Source: Nitrospirota bacterium (lineage in GTDB: Bacteria; Nitrospirota; Thermodesulfovibrionia; Thermodesulfovibrionales; UBA9159). Taken from it: a DNA stretch of 64,000 nt. The notes under the pieces are model-generated. The model was given only the letters and a program-made list of their open reading frames with translations. It was not told where the DNA came from and made no database searches. Shown here piece after piece: positions 52,378 through 60,320 of this stretch. The stretch spans positions 1 through 64,000 of the forward strand of contig JAMCWJ010000012.1 in the NCBI GenBank assembly GCA_023475105.1, read 5' to 3'. The first letter of the stretch is position 1, and each line of letters starts with the position of its first letter. A program made the position numbers and the translations under genes.

Positions 52378-53336
52378 TGCCGATGCGCGCTGACGAGGCA
52401 AGAGAGCTGCGAAGGATATGGGGCGGATTCCAGGCGGCGCGGGTCCTCCTGACTGCAAACAATTACCGGGTCTTCGACTATCTGAAAACTCCGAAGACGG
52501 CATCCGCAGTAGCGGCAGCCCTGAAAACCGACAAAAGAGCGGCAGAGATACTCATGGACGCGCTGACGGGACTCGGACTCCTTCAAAAGACCGGCGTGAA
52601 ATATCGGAATACGCCTCTCTCCGCTCGTCTCCTCGTCAGAGACAGCCCGCGGTACCAGGGCGACATCATACGCCATGCCGACATCCTCTGGAAAAACTGG
52701 TCGGGCCTCGACTCGGTGATAAGGACGGGCAGGCCGCATCGGGCGGCCCACGAGCAGGAATCCTTCATCAGGGGGATGCACAACCTCGCAGTGTTCAAGG
52801 CGGAAAAAGTGATGCGTACCATCGGGCTGCGGGGCGTCAAGACCGCCCTCGATCTCGGCGGCGGTCCCGGGACCTATGCGATCGAGATGGCAGGGAAAGG
52901 CGTGAAGGTCACTCTTTTCGACAGGCCCGAGACGATAAGGATCGCGAGGTCGGTAGTCAAGAAGTCGGGAGCAAAAGAGATAACTTTTCTCCGGGGGGAC
53001 ATCCTCACGGACGATATAGGAGGAGGGTACGACCTGATATTCATCAGCCATGTGCTCCACTCCTGCTCAGAAGAGGAGAGCTTCCGGATAATCCGGAAAT
53101 CCCGTGCCGCCCTGAACCCGGGCGGAAGGATCGCGGTCCAGGAATTCTTCATCGAAAAGGACCGGACGCGGCCCGTCCGGAGCGCGCTCTTCTCGGTCAA
53201 CATGCTTGTGAATACGCCTGCGGGGAGATGCTATTCGTCTCAGGAAATCGGGCGGTGGCTCTCGCGGGCCGGGTTCGGGCAGATTCAGGAAAAAATGAGG
53301 GAAGATACGGTCCTCGTTCTCGGGAGAAAACGCTAG
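52374..53336 (+). CDS. O-methyltransferase (plant/bacterial type 2, with dimerisation domain)
   Basis: A 320-residue SAM-dependent methyltransferase. Residues about 10-90 form a winged-helix dimerisation domain (LKTDKRAAEILMDALTGLGL), and 140-320 the Rossmann domain with ALDLGGGPGTYAIEMA (motif I), VTLFDRPETI and FISHVLHSCSEEE. This is the acetylserotonin/hydroxyneurosporene/tetracenomycin O-methyltransferase superfamily; the acceptor molecule is unknown. It overlaps the preceding small gene and is followed by a repeat remnant and nadD. Confidence 0.82.
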   Translation: MMPMRADEARELRRIWGGFQAARVLLTANNYRVFDYLKTPKTASAVAAALKTDKRAAEILMDALTGLGLLQKTGVKYRNTPLSARLLVRDSPRYQGDIIRHADILWKNWSGLDSVIRTGRPHRAAHEQESFIRGMHNLAVFKAEKVMRTIGLRGVKTALDLGGGPGTYAIEMAGKGVKVTLFDRPETIRIARSVVKKSGAKEITFLRGDILTDDIGGGYDLIFISHVLHSCSEEESFRIIRKSRAALNPGGRIAVQEFFIEKDRTRPVRSALFSVNMLVNTPAGRCYSSQEIGRWLSRAGFGQIQEKMREDTVLVLGRKR

Positions 53337-53381
53337 GTCTCATGTATCGCAGAGCGAGGCACGGTTTGTCTGTCCCAGGCT

Positions 53382-53467
53382 GTCATTCCCGCCCGACACG
53401 AATCCTCGTCGGGGTATTGAAGGGAAATACAGCGGGAGGGGAGAGATTCGGGACAAGCCGGAATGAC
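53382..53467. repeat. Core-only copy of the dispersed repeat, copy F
   Basis: GTCATTCCCGCCCGACACGA through to ACAAGCCGGAATGAC. Only the palindromic core is present, without the TTACTAA terminal repeats. It ends 14 bp before the nadD start, so part of the nadD leader is derived from it. Confidence 0.6.
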
Positions 53468-53480
53468 AGGAGTTGACCCC

Positions 53481-54158
53481 ATGGGTGACAATGACAGAAT
53501 CGGCATAATGGGAGGGACCTTCAATCCGATACACTACGGACATCTCAGGGTCTCCGAAGAAGTGAGGGAAGGAATCGGCCTTGGAAAAGTGCTTTTCGTC
53601 CCTTCGGGAAACCCTCCGCTGAAGGCCAGGGACCTGGCTCCGGCGGAACACCGGTTCGAGATGGCCAGACGCGCGGTAGCGACGAACCCGCATTTCGAAC
53701 TGTCGGACATCGAGTGCAGGGAGCAGAAAAAATCATACACCGTCGAAACACTCGCAGCCCTTCGAGCGATGCACCCCGGAAAGGAGTTCTATTTCATCCT
53801 CGGGATCGATTCCTTCCTCGAAATCCCCTCGTGGCACCGGCCTGAAAAGCTCCTGGAACTGACGAATTTTGTGGTGGTATCGCGGCCCGGCTTCAGCTTC
53901 TCGACGGTTGCGCCGTGGGTACGTGCGGATCTGTCCCTGCTTTCCTCGCTGGATACTTCCGGGCGTGCCGTGTTTAAGGGCAGTCTCAGAAACGGCAGGG
54001 ACGTGTACCTGATGAATGTCACCTCCCTGCCCATATCGGCAACGACCATCAGAGGGCTCATACGAAAGGGAAAAAGCGTAAAATACCTGTTGCCAGAGAG
54101 TGTGGAATACTTTATAATTTCTCATAAGCTGTATTCGGAAGGGAGTGATCACCTTTAG
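53481..54158 (+). CDS. nadD: Nicotinate-nucleotide adenylyltransferase
   Basis: Makes deamido-NAD from nicotinate mononucleotide and ATP. The 225 residues contain the (H/T)xGH nucleotidyltransferase motif GGTFNPIHYGHLRVSEE and the C-terminal LPISATTIRGLI (ISSTxIR type). FILGIDSFLEIPSWHRPEKL is typical. The ATG at 53481 has AGGAG eight bases upstream; an earlier ATG (53463) lies in the repeat. The stop overlaps the first codons of rsfS, a gene order common in bacteria. Confidence 0.94.
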   Translation: MGDNDRIGIMGGTFNPIHYGHLRVSEEVREGIGLGKVLFVPSGNPPLKARDLAPAEHRFEMARRAVATNPHFELSDIECREQKKSYTVETLAALRAMHPGKEFYFILGIDSFLEIPSWHRPEKLLELTNFVVVSRPGFSFSTVAPWVRADLSLLSSLDTSGRAVFKGSLRNGRDVYLMNVTSLPISATTIRGLIRKGKSVKYLLPESVEYFIISHKLYSEGSDHL

Positions 54159-54556
54159 AAGCTAAGGAAAAGGCGCTTGAAGCTGCAAGGTTCGCATCAG
54201 CGAAGAAAGCAAAGGACATTCTTATCCTTGAACTCAGGGATTTGACCATTTTCACGGACTATTTCGTTATCTGCTCCGGAGAAAGCACGACCCAGGTAAA
54301 AGCGATCGCCGAGCATATCGAGTCTGAATTCGCGAAGCAGGCTGTCAAGCCGCTCTCGACGGAAGGCGTCCGCTATGCGCACTGGATCCTGCTGGATTAC
54401 GGCGATGTCATCGTCCACGTCTTTGAAGAGGAGACGCGGGCGTACTACGAGCTGGAGAAACTCTGGCTCGACGCACCGAAGATTCCCCCTGAGGAGAACG
54501 ATCGCGCCGATGTGCGGAACGTCCCGCCGGAAACGGACGAGAGGCTTAGTCCCTGA
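54155..54556 (+). CDS. rsfS: Ribosomal silencing factor RsfS, with apparent non-AUG start
   Basis: Binds ribosomal protein uL14 and blocks subunit joining during starvation. Family sequence begins at EAKEKALEAARFASAKKAKD and continues through ILELRDLTIFTDYFVICSGES and RYAHWILLDYGDVIVHVF (given in parts). The frame has no ATG, GTG or TTG before that stretch: the codon just ahead of GAA-GCT is TTA (54155-54157), sharing bases with the nadD stop, and AAGGGAG lies 8 nt upstream. The only standard start, TTG at 54242, would remove 29 conserved residues. Either TTA is used, or the base is an error for TTG or ATG. The 3' end overlaps the next ATG (TGATG). Confidence 0.88.
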   Translation, partial: LEAKEKALEAARFASAKKAKDILILELRDLTIFTDYFVICSGESTTQVKAIAEHIESEFAKQAVKPLSTEGVRYAHWILLDYGDVIVHVFEEETRAYYELEKLWLDAPKIPPEENDRADVRNVPPETDERLSP

Positions 54557-55869
54557 TGGGGAAGTTCGCTCTTCTTCTCTTCGTGCTGCTCCTCCTGGCC
54601 CTCGGGTACTTCGCCGTCCTGAACGAGGAGACCGTCACCTTTCATCTCGCGCCGAAGATAGCCTACGAAACGCCGAAGATAGCCCTCATCCTGCTCTCTT
54701 TCGGAGTGGGGATGGCGGTGATGCTCCTTTATTTCTTCATCAGGGACACGAAGCGCTTCATCGACAACAGACAACAGCAGCGCAGACACAAGAGAGACAT
54801 GCATATCCAGAGACTCTATTCAAGGGCATTGAATGCGATCCTCGCCGACAACGAGGAGGAGGCGCAGGCGGACCTCGAGGCCATACTGAAGGAGGAGCCG
54901 GGGCATATGGACGCCCTCCTCAGGCTCGGCGATATCGCCGCCGGAAACGAAGACTACCAGAGGGCCTTTTCCTACTACAAGAAGGCCAGGGACATCCAGC
55001 CCGGCAACAGCGAAGTCCTCTTCTCCCTCGAGAGGATAGGGGAGAAGACCGGCAGGATTTCCGAAGCGACCGCATACCTCGACGAAGTGCTCGCTGCGGA
55101 TCCCGACAACCTCACGGCCCTGTACCGCAAACGCTCCCTCCTCGAGAAGGGGGAAAAATGGGACGATCTCATCACGATCCAGAGGGCGATAATAAAATCC
55201 GAGCATAATGAGAAGGACCGCGAGAGGGAGCAGAAAAAGCTCGCGGGATACAAATACGAGCAGGGACGGTACGCGCTCGAGACAGGCGAGCTGGAGAAGG
55301 CGAAAAAGGCGTTCAAGACCCTCCTCCGCCTCGACAGGAACTTCGTGCCCGCCTATCTCGGTCTCGCTGAGACGATTCTGAGGGAGGGAGATGCCGAAGA
55401 CGCGGTGAACTTTCTCGAGAAGGGGTTTGCCCTGACAGCTTCTCCGATCATCCTGGCGAGACTGGAGGACCTTCTCCTGAATCTCGGTGATCCGGGAAGG
55501 TTGATAGCGTTCTACCGGACAAACGCCGCGAAAAATCCTCAGGACCAAACCCTCCGCTTTTTCATGGGGAAGATCTTTTACCGGCTCGAGATGCTCGACG
55601 ACGCCTTCGAGATCCTCGTTACCCTTGAGGGAAGCGGCGCTCCCTACCCCGAGCTTCACCAGCTGCTCGGCAATATCTACGTCAGGCACGACCGGTGCGA
55701 AAAGGCTGTGGAGGAATTCAGAAAAGTAATCGATATGAAAAAACCCTTCAAGCTGCCTTACTGCTGCGACAGCTGCGGCTACACTTCCCAGGATTGGTCG
55801 GGCCGCTGCCCCGCCTGCAAGGAATGGGACACCTTCACGTTCAATCTTTACGGGACTTGCAAGGCATGA
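54556..55869 (+). CDS. lapB: LapA-LapB fusion (lipopolysaccharide assembly TPR protein)
   Basis: A 437-residue protein. Residues 1-70 form two membrane helices in the LapA/DUF1049 pattern (FALLLFVLLLLALGYFAVLN, then IALILLSFGVGMAVMLLYFF). Then come several TPR repeats (about 100-390) as in LapB/YciM, and a C-terminal rubredoxin-like metal site CCDSCGYTSQDWSGRCPACK. LapB regulates LpxC proteolysis and lipopolysaccharide synthesis in Gram-negatives; usually lapA and lapB are separate adjacent genes. Here they are one chain. The ATG overlaps the rsfS stop. A gram-negative envelope is implied. Confidence 0.88.
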   Translation: MGKFALLLFVLLLLALGYFAVLNEETVTFHLAPKIAYETPKIALILLSFGVGMAVMLLYFFIRDTKRFIDNRQQQRRHKRDMHIQRLYSRALNAILADNEEEAQADLEAILKEEPGHMDALLRLGDIAAGNEDYQRAFSYYKKARDIQPGNSEVLFSLERIGEKTGRISEATAYLDEVLAADPDNLTALYRKRSLLEKGEKWDDLITIQRAIIKSEHNEKDREREQKKLAGYKYEQGRYALETGELEKAKKAFKTLLRLDRNFVPAYLGLAETILREGDAEDAVNFLEKGFALTASPIILARLEDLLLNLGDPGRLIAFYRTNAAKNPQDQTLRFFMGKIFYRLEMLDDAFEILVTLEGSGAPYPELHQLLGNIYVRHDRCEKAVEEFRKVIDMKKPFKLPYCCDSCGYTSQDWSGRCPACKEWDTFTFNLYGTCKA

Positions 55870-55891
55870 GCATCACGGCGTCGTATACCCG

Positions 55892-56557
55892 ATGAGCGAC
55901 GAACCGAGAGAAAGTGACGACCGGTCTCCGGACCGTTTGCCGCAGCGGGCCCCCCTCCAGAGAGTCGTTCTCGATACGAGCCTCTTCGTGAATCCCGACG
56001 TCAGGACGAGCCTCGGCAATACCCCGACCGAGGCGCTGGAGACTTTTCTTTTTCTCGCGGCGCAGATCCCTATCCTCGAGTTCTATATGCCCCCCTCGAT
56101 ATTCGGGGAACTTCTCCATTTTATTGAAAAGGACAGGGTCCCCGGAGACCTCCTCCTCATCCTTCACCAGAAGCCCCCCAAGAAGCATGAACTGAAGTGC
56201 CCTGCCTTTCTTCTCTATGAACTGGTGGAGGACACGCGGGAAAGGGTGAACAAGGGACTGCGGATTGCCGAGAAGGCGGTGAGGAGCGCCGAGAAGAAAA
56301 AAGCCGAAGAGATCATCCAGGATTTGAGAAGAAAATACCGGGAGGCCCTGAGAGAAGGGATTATCGACAGCAAGGAAGACGTGGATCTCCTCCTCCTCGC
56401 GATGGAGCTGGACGCGCTCCTGATTTCCGCTGATCAGGGCCTGATCCACTGGGCCGAAAAGCTCGGGATACGATGGCTCTTCCCGGACAGGTTCAAGGAC
56501 TACCTCATGGGCGCGATCAGGAGGGCCGAGTATCTGGGCAGGGAACCCGGGGGCTAG
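55892..56557 (+). CDS. RNA ligase partner protein (PIN-like)
   Basis: A 221-residue member of the RNA-ligase-partner family, PIN-domain related. VVLDTSLFVNPDVR gives the first acidic residue, SIFGELLHFIEKD the second region, and DVDLLLLAMELDALLISADQ the C-terminal acidic pair. The family is found in Aquifex and methanogens next to an Rnl3-type RNA ligase, but no ligase gene is within the window. It starts 22 bp behind lapB. A nuclease role is likely from the fold. Confidence 0.85.
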   Translation: MSDEPRESDDRSPDRLPQRAPLQRVVLDTSLFVNPDVRTSLGNTPTEALETFLFLAAQIPILEFYMPPSIFGELLHFIEKDRVPGDLLLILHQKPPKKHELKCPAFLLYELVEDTRERVNKGLRIAEKAVRSAEKKKAEEIIQDLRRKYREALREGIIDSKEDVDLLLLAMELDALLISADQGLIHWAEKLGIRWLFPDRFKDYLMGAIRRAEYLGREPGG

Positions 56558-56843
56558 CCGGGGCCTGAGACTGCCGTCCAAAAGAGGAAGACATCGAAGG
56601 GAGAGAGTGGCCGTACCGCGAGTTATTGCATCGCTTGTCGGATAATAACCAGGACCTCGATAACAACACTTTCTTAATAACCCCCAGTTGCCCCATCGGC
56701 ATCCGCGCTCTTAATCGAACATAGCGTTGCAACAGCACCTTCCTCAACAGTTTCCTGTCCACCACGGTTTTGGTTCTCATCCCGAATGCGCACGCGGATG
56801 GAAAACAGTTGCACAACCCTTTAGAATACTCTAAGTTTTATGT
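56558..56843. other. Intergenic stretch without recognisable gene
   Basis: 286 bp with no convincing reading frame, tRNA or terminator on either strand. Confidence 0.4.
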
Positions 56844-57869
56844 ATGAGGGGACACCAAGCTGCCACCCGGGAGACTCATTTGAATGAACATGAGTTGAGG
56901 GAAACGATAGCCCGCTGGGTCGGGCGTGAAAGAGTACCGAAGAGACTGAGAGTTGTCGACGACACATCAGATTTTTTCGGGGTCGATTACGATGACGTGG
57001 TTATCCTTGACAATCGTCCTTACTTCATCCGGAATTACGAGCGTGAGGGTCGCTTTGGGATAGACGAGGAGCCGAAGTTCTGGGTAAGAAGGGCTGTGGA
57101 CCTGTCAGACGGAAGCATAAAGATCATTAAAATGGTTTTTCATGAACAGTTCAAGGCGCGTGCAGGTGATTTGATATTCGAATGCGTCCGCAGCCCTAAA
57201 AAGGAGGCTGCCATTCTTGATATGGTCAGGGGCCATCCGAATTTTGCGCAGGGTTTTTGGGTCAATGACGTATCGGGAAACATTGTCAGGATCATTGACT
57301 TCATCAGGGGAAAAACGCTCGCAGACTATGTCCTCGACCTCGGCAAAGATCACGAGGACTATTTCTATAATCATTTCCCGTCCGTGCTGAGTGAATTTAT
57401 AGAACTCGCGAAGGCGATTGGGTTTCTTCACGAACACCACCAGAAACACGGAGACATAAGACGTGACCACGTACTCAAGGAAAAGGACACCGGTCTTTGC
57501 CGCTGGATAGACTTCGATTTCAACTACTTGCATAAGGAAAGCATGTTCGGATATGACCTGCTCGGCCTCGGAAACATATTGGCTTATCTTGCGGGTCGCG
57601 GCGATGTGACGGCGAGTTGGCTCAGGGAAAACGATTCTCCGGTTTTTCGCAGGCTGTCTTCCGCCGATATGAACATTATTTTCAACAACCGCGTTGTCAA
57701 CCTGAGGAAAGTCTTTCCTTACCTGCCGGAGAGTCTGAACCGCGTCCTGCTCCATTTTTCCGCAGACGCAGATATCTTCTATGATAATGTCGACGAGCTA
57801 TTGACCGACGTGCAGGAGGTGAGTGACAGGATCGGAGACCGTAATGAGAGCAGAGAGGAGATACGATGA
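56844..57869 (+). CDS. Protein-kinase-like protein
   Basis: A 341-residue protein with eukaryotic-kinase-like features: a Lys in GSIKIIKMVFHE (about residue 93), IVRIIDFIRGKTLADYVLD in the hinge region, the catalytic-loop-like KHGDIRRDHVL (HxDxxxxxxV form, about 195-205) and WIDFDFNY in place of DFG. The start ATG at 56844 is used here; a TTG at 56880 behind GGGAG is an alternative. Its stop overlaps the start of a UspA gene (ATGA), so it may phosphorylate or otherwise partner with the stress protein. Substrate unknown; activity is likely given the retained residues but not proven. Confidence 0.75.
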   Translation: MRGHQAATRETHLNEHELRETIARWVGRERVPKRLRVVDDTSDFFGVDYDDVVILDNRPYFIRNYEREGRFGIDEEPKFWVRRAVDLSDGSIKIIKMVFHEQFKARAGDLIFECVRSPKKEAAILDMVRGHPNFAQGFWVNDVSGNIVRIIDFIRGKTLADYVLDLGKDHEDYFYNHFPSVLSEFIELAKAIGFLHEHHQKHGDIRRDHVLKEKDTGLCRWIDFDFNYLHKESMFGYDLLGLGNILAYLAGRGDVTASWLRENDSPVFRRLSSADMNIIFNNRVVNLRKVFPYLPESLNRVLLHFSADADIFYDNVDELLTDVQEVSDRIGDRNESREEIR

Positions 57870-58345
57870 GGACAGAAACTTTGGGGTCTTTTAATAAAGA
57901 CCGCCACATCCTTGTTGCCGTGGATAATTCGAAAAACGCAGAACGAGTGATCCTGTATGTTGCCGATGTCCTGGGAGGGGTTTCGGGGTTTTATGTTACC
58001 ATACTCACCGTCATACCCGAACCTCCGGCAGACTATTTTGAGACCGATACAGAGCGCAATTCCTGGATCGAAGAGCAGAAATCCGAGGCGACACGGATGC
58101 TCGACAAATACCGCCGGATACTGATCCAATCCGGCTTCGTCGAAGAGAAAGTGGAAACTATTATGGATATAAGGAAATGCCCGTCTGTCGCCGACTGCAT
58201 CATTGACGTGCAGCAAAAACTCAAATGCTGCACTATTGTTGTCGGAAGGCGCGGCGTATCCAAACAAGAGGAGTTTCTTTTCGGAAGCACATCGAGCAAG
58301 ATCGTGCGCTCAGGGAAGAACTGCGCCGTATGGGTCATCGAATAG
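57866..58345 (+). CDS. Universal stress protein UspA family
   Basis: A 159-residue Usp starting after a short N-terminal tail (HILVAVDNSKNAERVILYV). The C-terminal loop VVGRRGVSKQEEFLFGSTSS keeps the Gly-rich ATP-binding pattern. It is coupled by ATGA to the kinase-like gene upstream, an uncommon pairing. It differs clearly from the 139-residue Usp at 34558. Confidence 0.85.
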   Translation: MRTETLGSFNKDRHILVAVDNSKNAERVILYVADVLGGVSGFYVTILTVIPEPPADYFETDTERNSWIEEQKSEATRMLDKYRRILIQSGFVEEKVETIMDIRKCPSVADCIIDVQQKLKCCTIVVGRRGVSKQEEFLFGSTSSKIVRSGKNCAVWVIE

Positions 58346-58448
58346 GGTTTTTGTAAGGAAAACTTCACGAAGGAGAATCGCCGTACGTATCAATTGCCGA
58401 AATGAAAGAGCGGCCGAACATTTTATCAGGGCCGGAGAGTAAGGGACT

Positions 58449-59408
58449 TCACCACAAACGAACAATCCTCATCCTCCTTTCTCGCCTGTCGAGCCTGGTG
58501 ATCCCTTCTTCACGGGCGGCCAGCAAAGCCTCCTCATATTCTTCATCGGTAATGCTTCTGTCTAACGGCGGGTATTTCTTGGCGTTGCCGCATGGCCGGT
58601 ATTGGTCCATGATATTTACATACGTGTTCGGAGAAATCTCTTTTGCGATAAAATGCAGTATGTCTCTCGTCCCTGCCACTCCGCCGGGCATGACCAGATG
58701 CCGCAGGAGAACCCCTCTCAAGGCAATGCCGTGTTCATCAACGGAAAGATCGCCGACCTGACGATGCATTTCTTTTATAGCGCTCCTGGCCTTTTCAGGA
58801 TAATCCGGAGCCTTCAAATAGCGGCGCGCCATTTCAGGATCCCAGAATTTAAAATCTGGCATGTAGATGTCGAAGATTCCGTCCAATAGTCTCAGACTTT
58901 CGACGGAATCATAGCCGCCGGTATTGTAGACCAGGGGGATATGCAAGCCATCCTCGATTGCATAGGACAGGGCGTCCAGGATTTGAGGCACCACATGGGT
59001 CGGGGTCACAAAATTAATGTTGTGGCATCCCTGCCTCTGAAGATGAATCATCATGTCCGCAAGCTTTTTTGAACTCACCTCGCTTCCTTCACCCAAATGG
59101 CTGATTTCCCAGTTCTGACAGAAAATACAGAGGAGACTGCAATTGGTCAGAAAGATGGTCCCCGAACCATTCGTCCCTACCAGAGGACCCTCTTCTCCAA
59201 AATGAGGATTCCAGCTTGCTACCACAGCTAAGCGACCCGTACGACAGACGCCTTTTTGATCCTCCAACCGATTCACTTTACATTCCCGGGGGCAAAGGCG
59301 GCAATTCTCCAGTATTGTATACGCCCTTTTTCTGCTTTCGGCCAGCCTTCCGGAGCGATGCGCCTCTATGTAAGATGGTACGAACAAGATATTTTCCCTA
59401 GCCGGCAT
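58449..59408 (-). CDS. Radical SAM protein (PflA-like)
   Basis: A 319-residue radical SAM enzyme. The CxxxCxxC cluster motif is CSLLCIFCQNW (about residues 90-100), preceded by an N-terminal cysteine motif CRLCPRECKVNR and GVC, typical of the uncharacterised PflA-like group that often lies near AMMECR1/MEMO genes. VTPTHVVPQILDAL and YNTGGYDSVESLRLLDG are the following family blocks. Substrate and partner unknown; no pyruvate formate-lyase-like gene is in the window. Confidence 0.85.
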   Translation of the reverse strand: MPARENILFVPSYIEAHRSGRLAESRKRAYTILENCRLCPRECKVNRLEDQKGVCRTGRLAVVASWNPHFGEEGPLVGTNGSGTIFLTNCSLLCIFCQNWEISHLGEGSEVSSKKLADMMIHLQRQGCHNINFVTPTHVVPQILDALSYAIEDGLHIPLVYNTGGYDSVESLRLLDGIFDIYMPDFKFWDPEMARRYLKAPDYPEKARSAIKEMHRQVGDLSVDEHGIALRGVLLRHLVMPGGVAGTRDILHFIAKEISPNTYVNIMDQYRPCGNAKKYPPLDRSITDEEYEEALLAAREEGITRLDRRERRMRIVRLW

Positions 59409-59448
59409 AACGTAACAACCGCATGGTTATCAGAGAGTCCTGCACGCG

Positions 59449-59859
59449 TCAATTGCCAATCTGAAGAGCGAAGTACGCCGCGCTGGCGGACAACGCGGTC
59501 ACAAGGCCGTCTCCGGTGAAACTGTGGTCCATATTCGGCACTGGAATAAAATCGAAGGGCTTGTCCGCGGCCATGAGCGCCCGGATAAAGTCCAGTGAGT
59601 TTTCGACATGAACGTTCCTGTCGGCCAGTCCATGAATCAGCAGTGGCAGGGCCTTTATCTGCGGCGCTGCAGCCGGCCTTTTTAGCTTGATCAGCTTGGG
59701 CGGAAGGACTCTTGACAAGTCGGGGCTATGCGCGTCTTTCTCGATGGAGGCAGGCACGTTGTTCTTCGGTCCGGGACTGTTATCGGATGAACAAGCGGCA
59801 AGGAGAAGAAACGCAATGGAAGACAACAGAACAGCAAAGATTCCGCCATGGATAACCAT
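59449..59859 (-). pseudogene. Lipoprotein signal joined to S9-peptidase C-terminal fragment
   Basis: The frame gives a lipoprotein signal (IAFLLLAACSSD, lipobox LAAC) and, after about 45 residues of linker, the C-terminal end of a prolyl-oligopeptidase/DPP-IV-type hydrolase: LLIHGLADRNVHVENSLDFI with the catalytic-acid Asp region and VPNMDHSF with the catalytic His. The Ser nucleophile region and beta-propeller are missing, so an internal deletion seems to have fused both ends of a larger gene. ATGs at 59865 and 59859 are possible starts; the second is better placed behind GGGGGG. Probably inactive. Confidence 0.55.
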
Positions 59860-60094
59860 TGACATCCCCCCTTTTGCTGAAGGGCCGCTCCGTTTTCCGC
59901 TATGCATTTCGCGCCCTCCGCGCTATGAGAACGGCCTTTCCGTTGTTACAAAAGTCTAACAAGCGGTCCGGTCAAAGTCAAGGAAAAGATTGTCGTGGCA
60001 GCGTGAGATGTTCTGTGTAAAAATCTTGAGGGAAAAAGAGAATGGGGGTATTCTCCATTGTTCCGACCAAAGAACAAGAAAGGAGGATACACCC

Positions 60095-60268
60095 ATGTCA
60101 GTAAAGGACCTGACGAAGATAACGGTAACAGATTTATGGAAAGAGTTCAACGGTATAGGAGATTCTTGGGAAATGCAGGAAGAGGCTGTAAGAGATCTCG
60201 GGCAGGGCGAAGCATTGAGGCCGCTCTTGGTTGACACTACCGCGCCCGTGCGCATTTGCGATCCCTGA
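60095..60268 (+). pseudogene. Possible transposase N-terminal fragment
   Basis: A 57-residue frame with an excellent ribosome-binding site (AAAGGAGG). It begins MSVKDLTKITVTDLWKEF, which recalls the N-terminus of IS256-family (mutator) transposases, then runs into unrelated sequence and stops. No inverted repeats or catalytic DDE parts are present. It overlaps the open upstream frame of the next gene. The similarity is short, so the assignment is tentative. Confidence 0.3.
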
Positions 60269-60320
60269 ACGCTTATGGTATTCTTCTCTATACCAAAGAG
60301 CTGTTTGTTATGGCAGAGCA

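Noticed and set aside
56558-56843. tRNA or small RNA gene
   Set aside because: No cloverleaf or strong promoter-terminator pair could be drawn.
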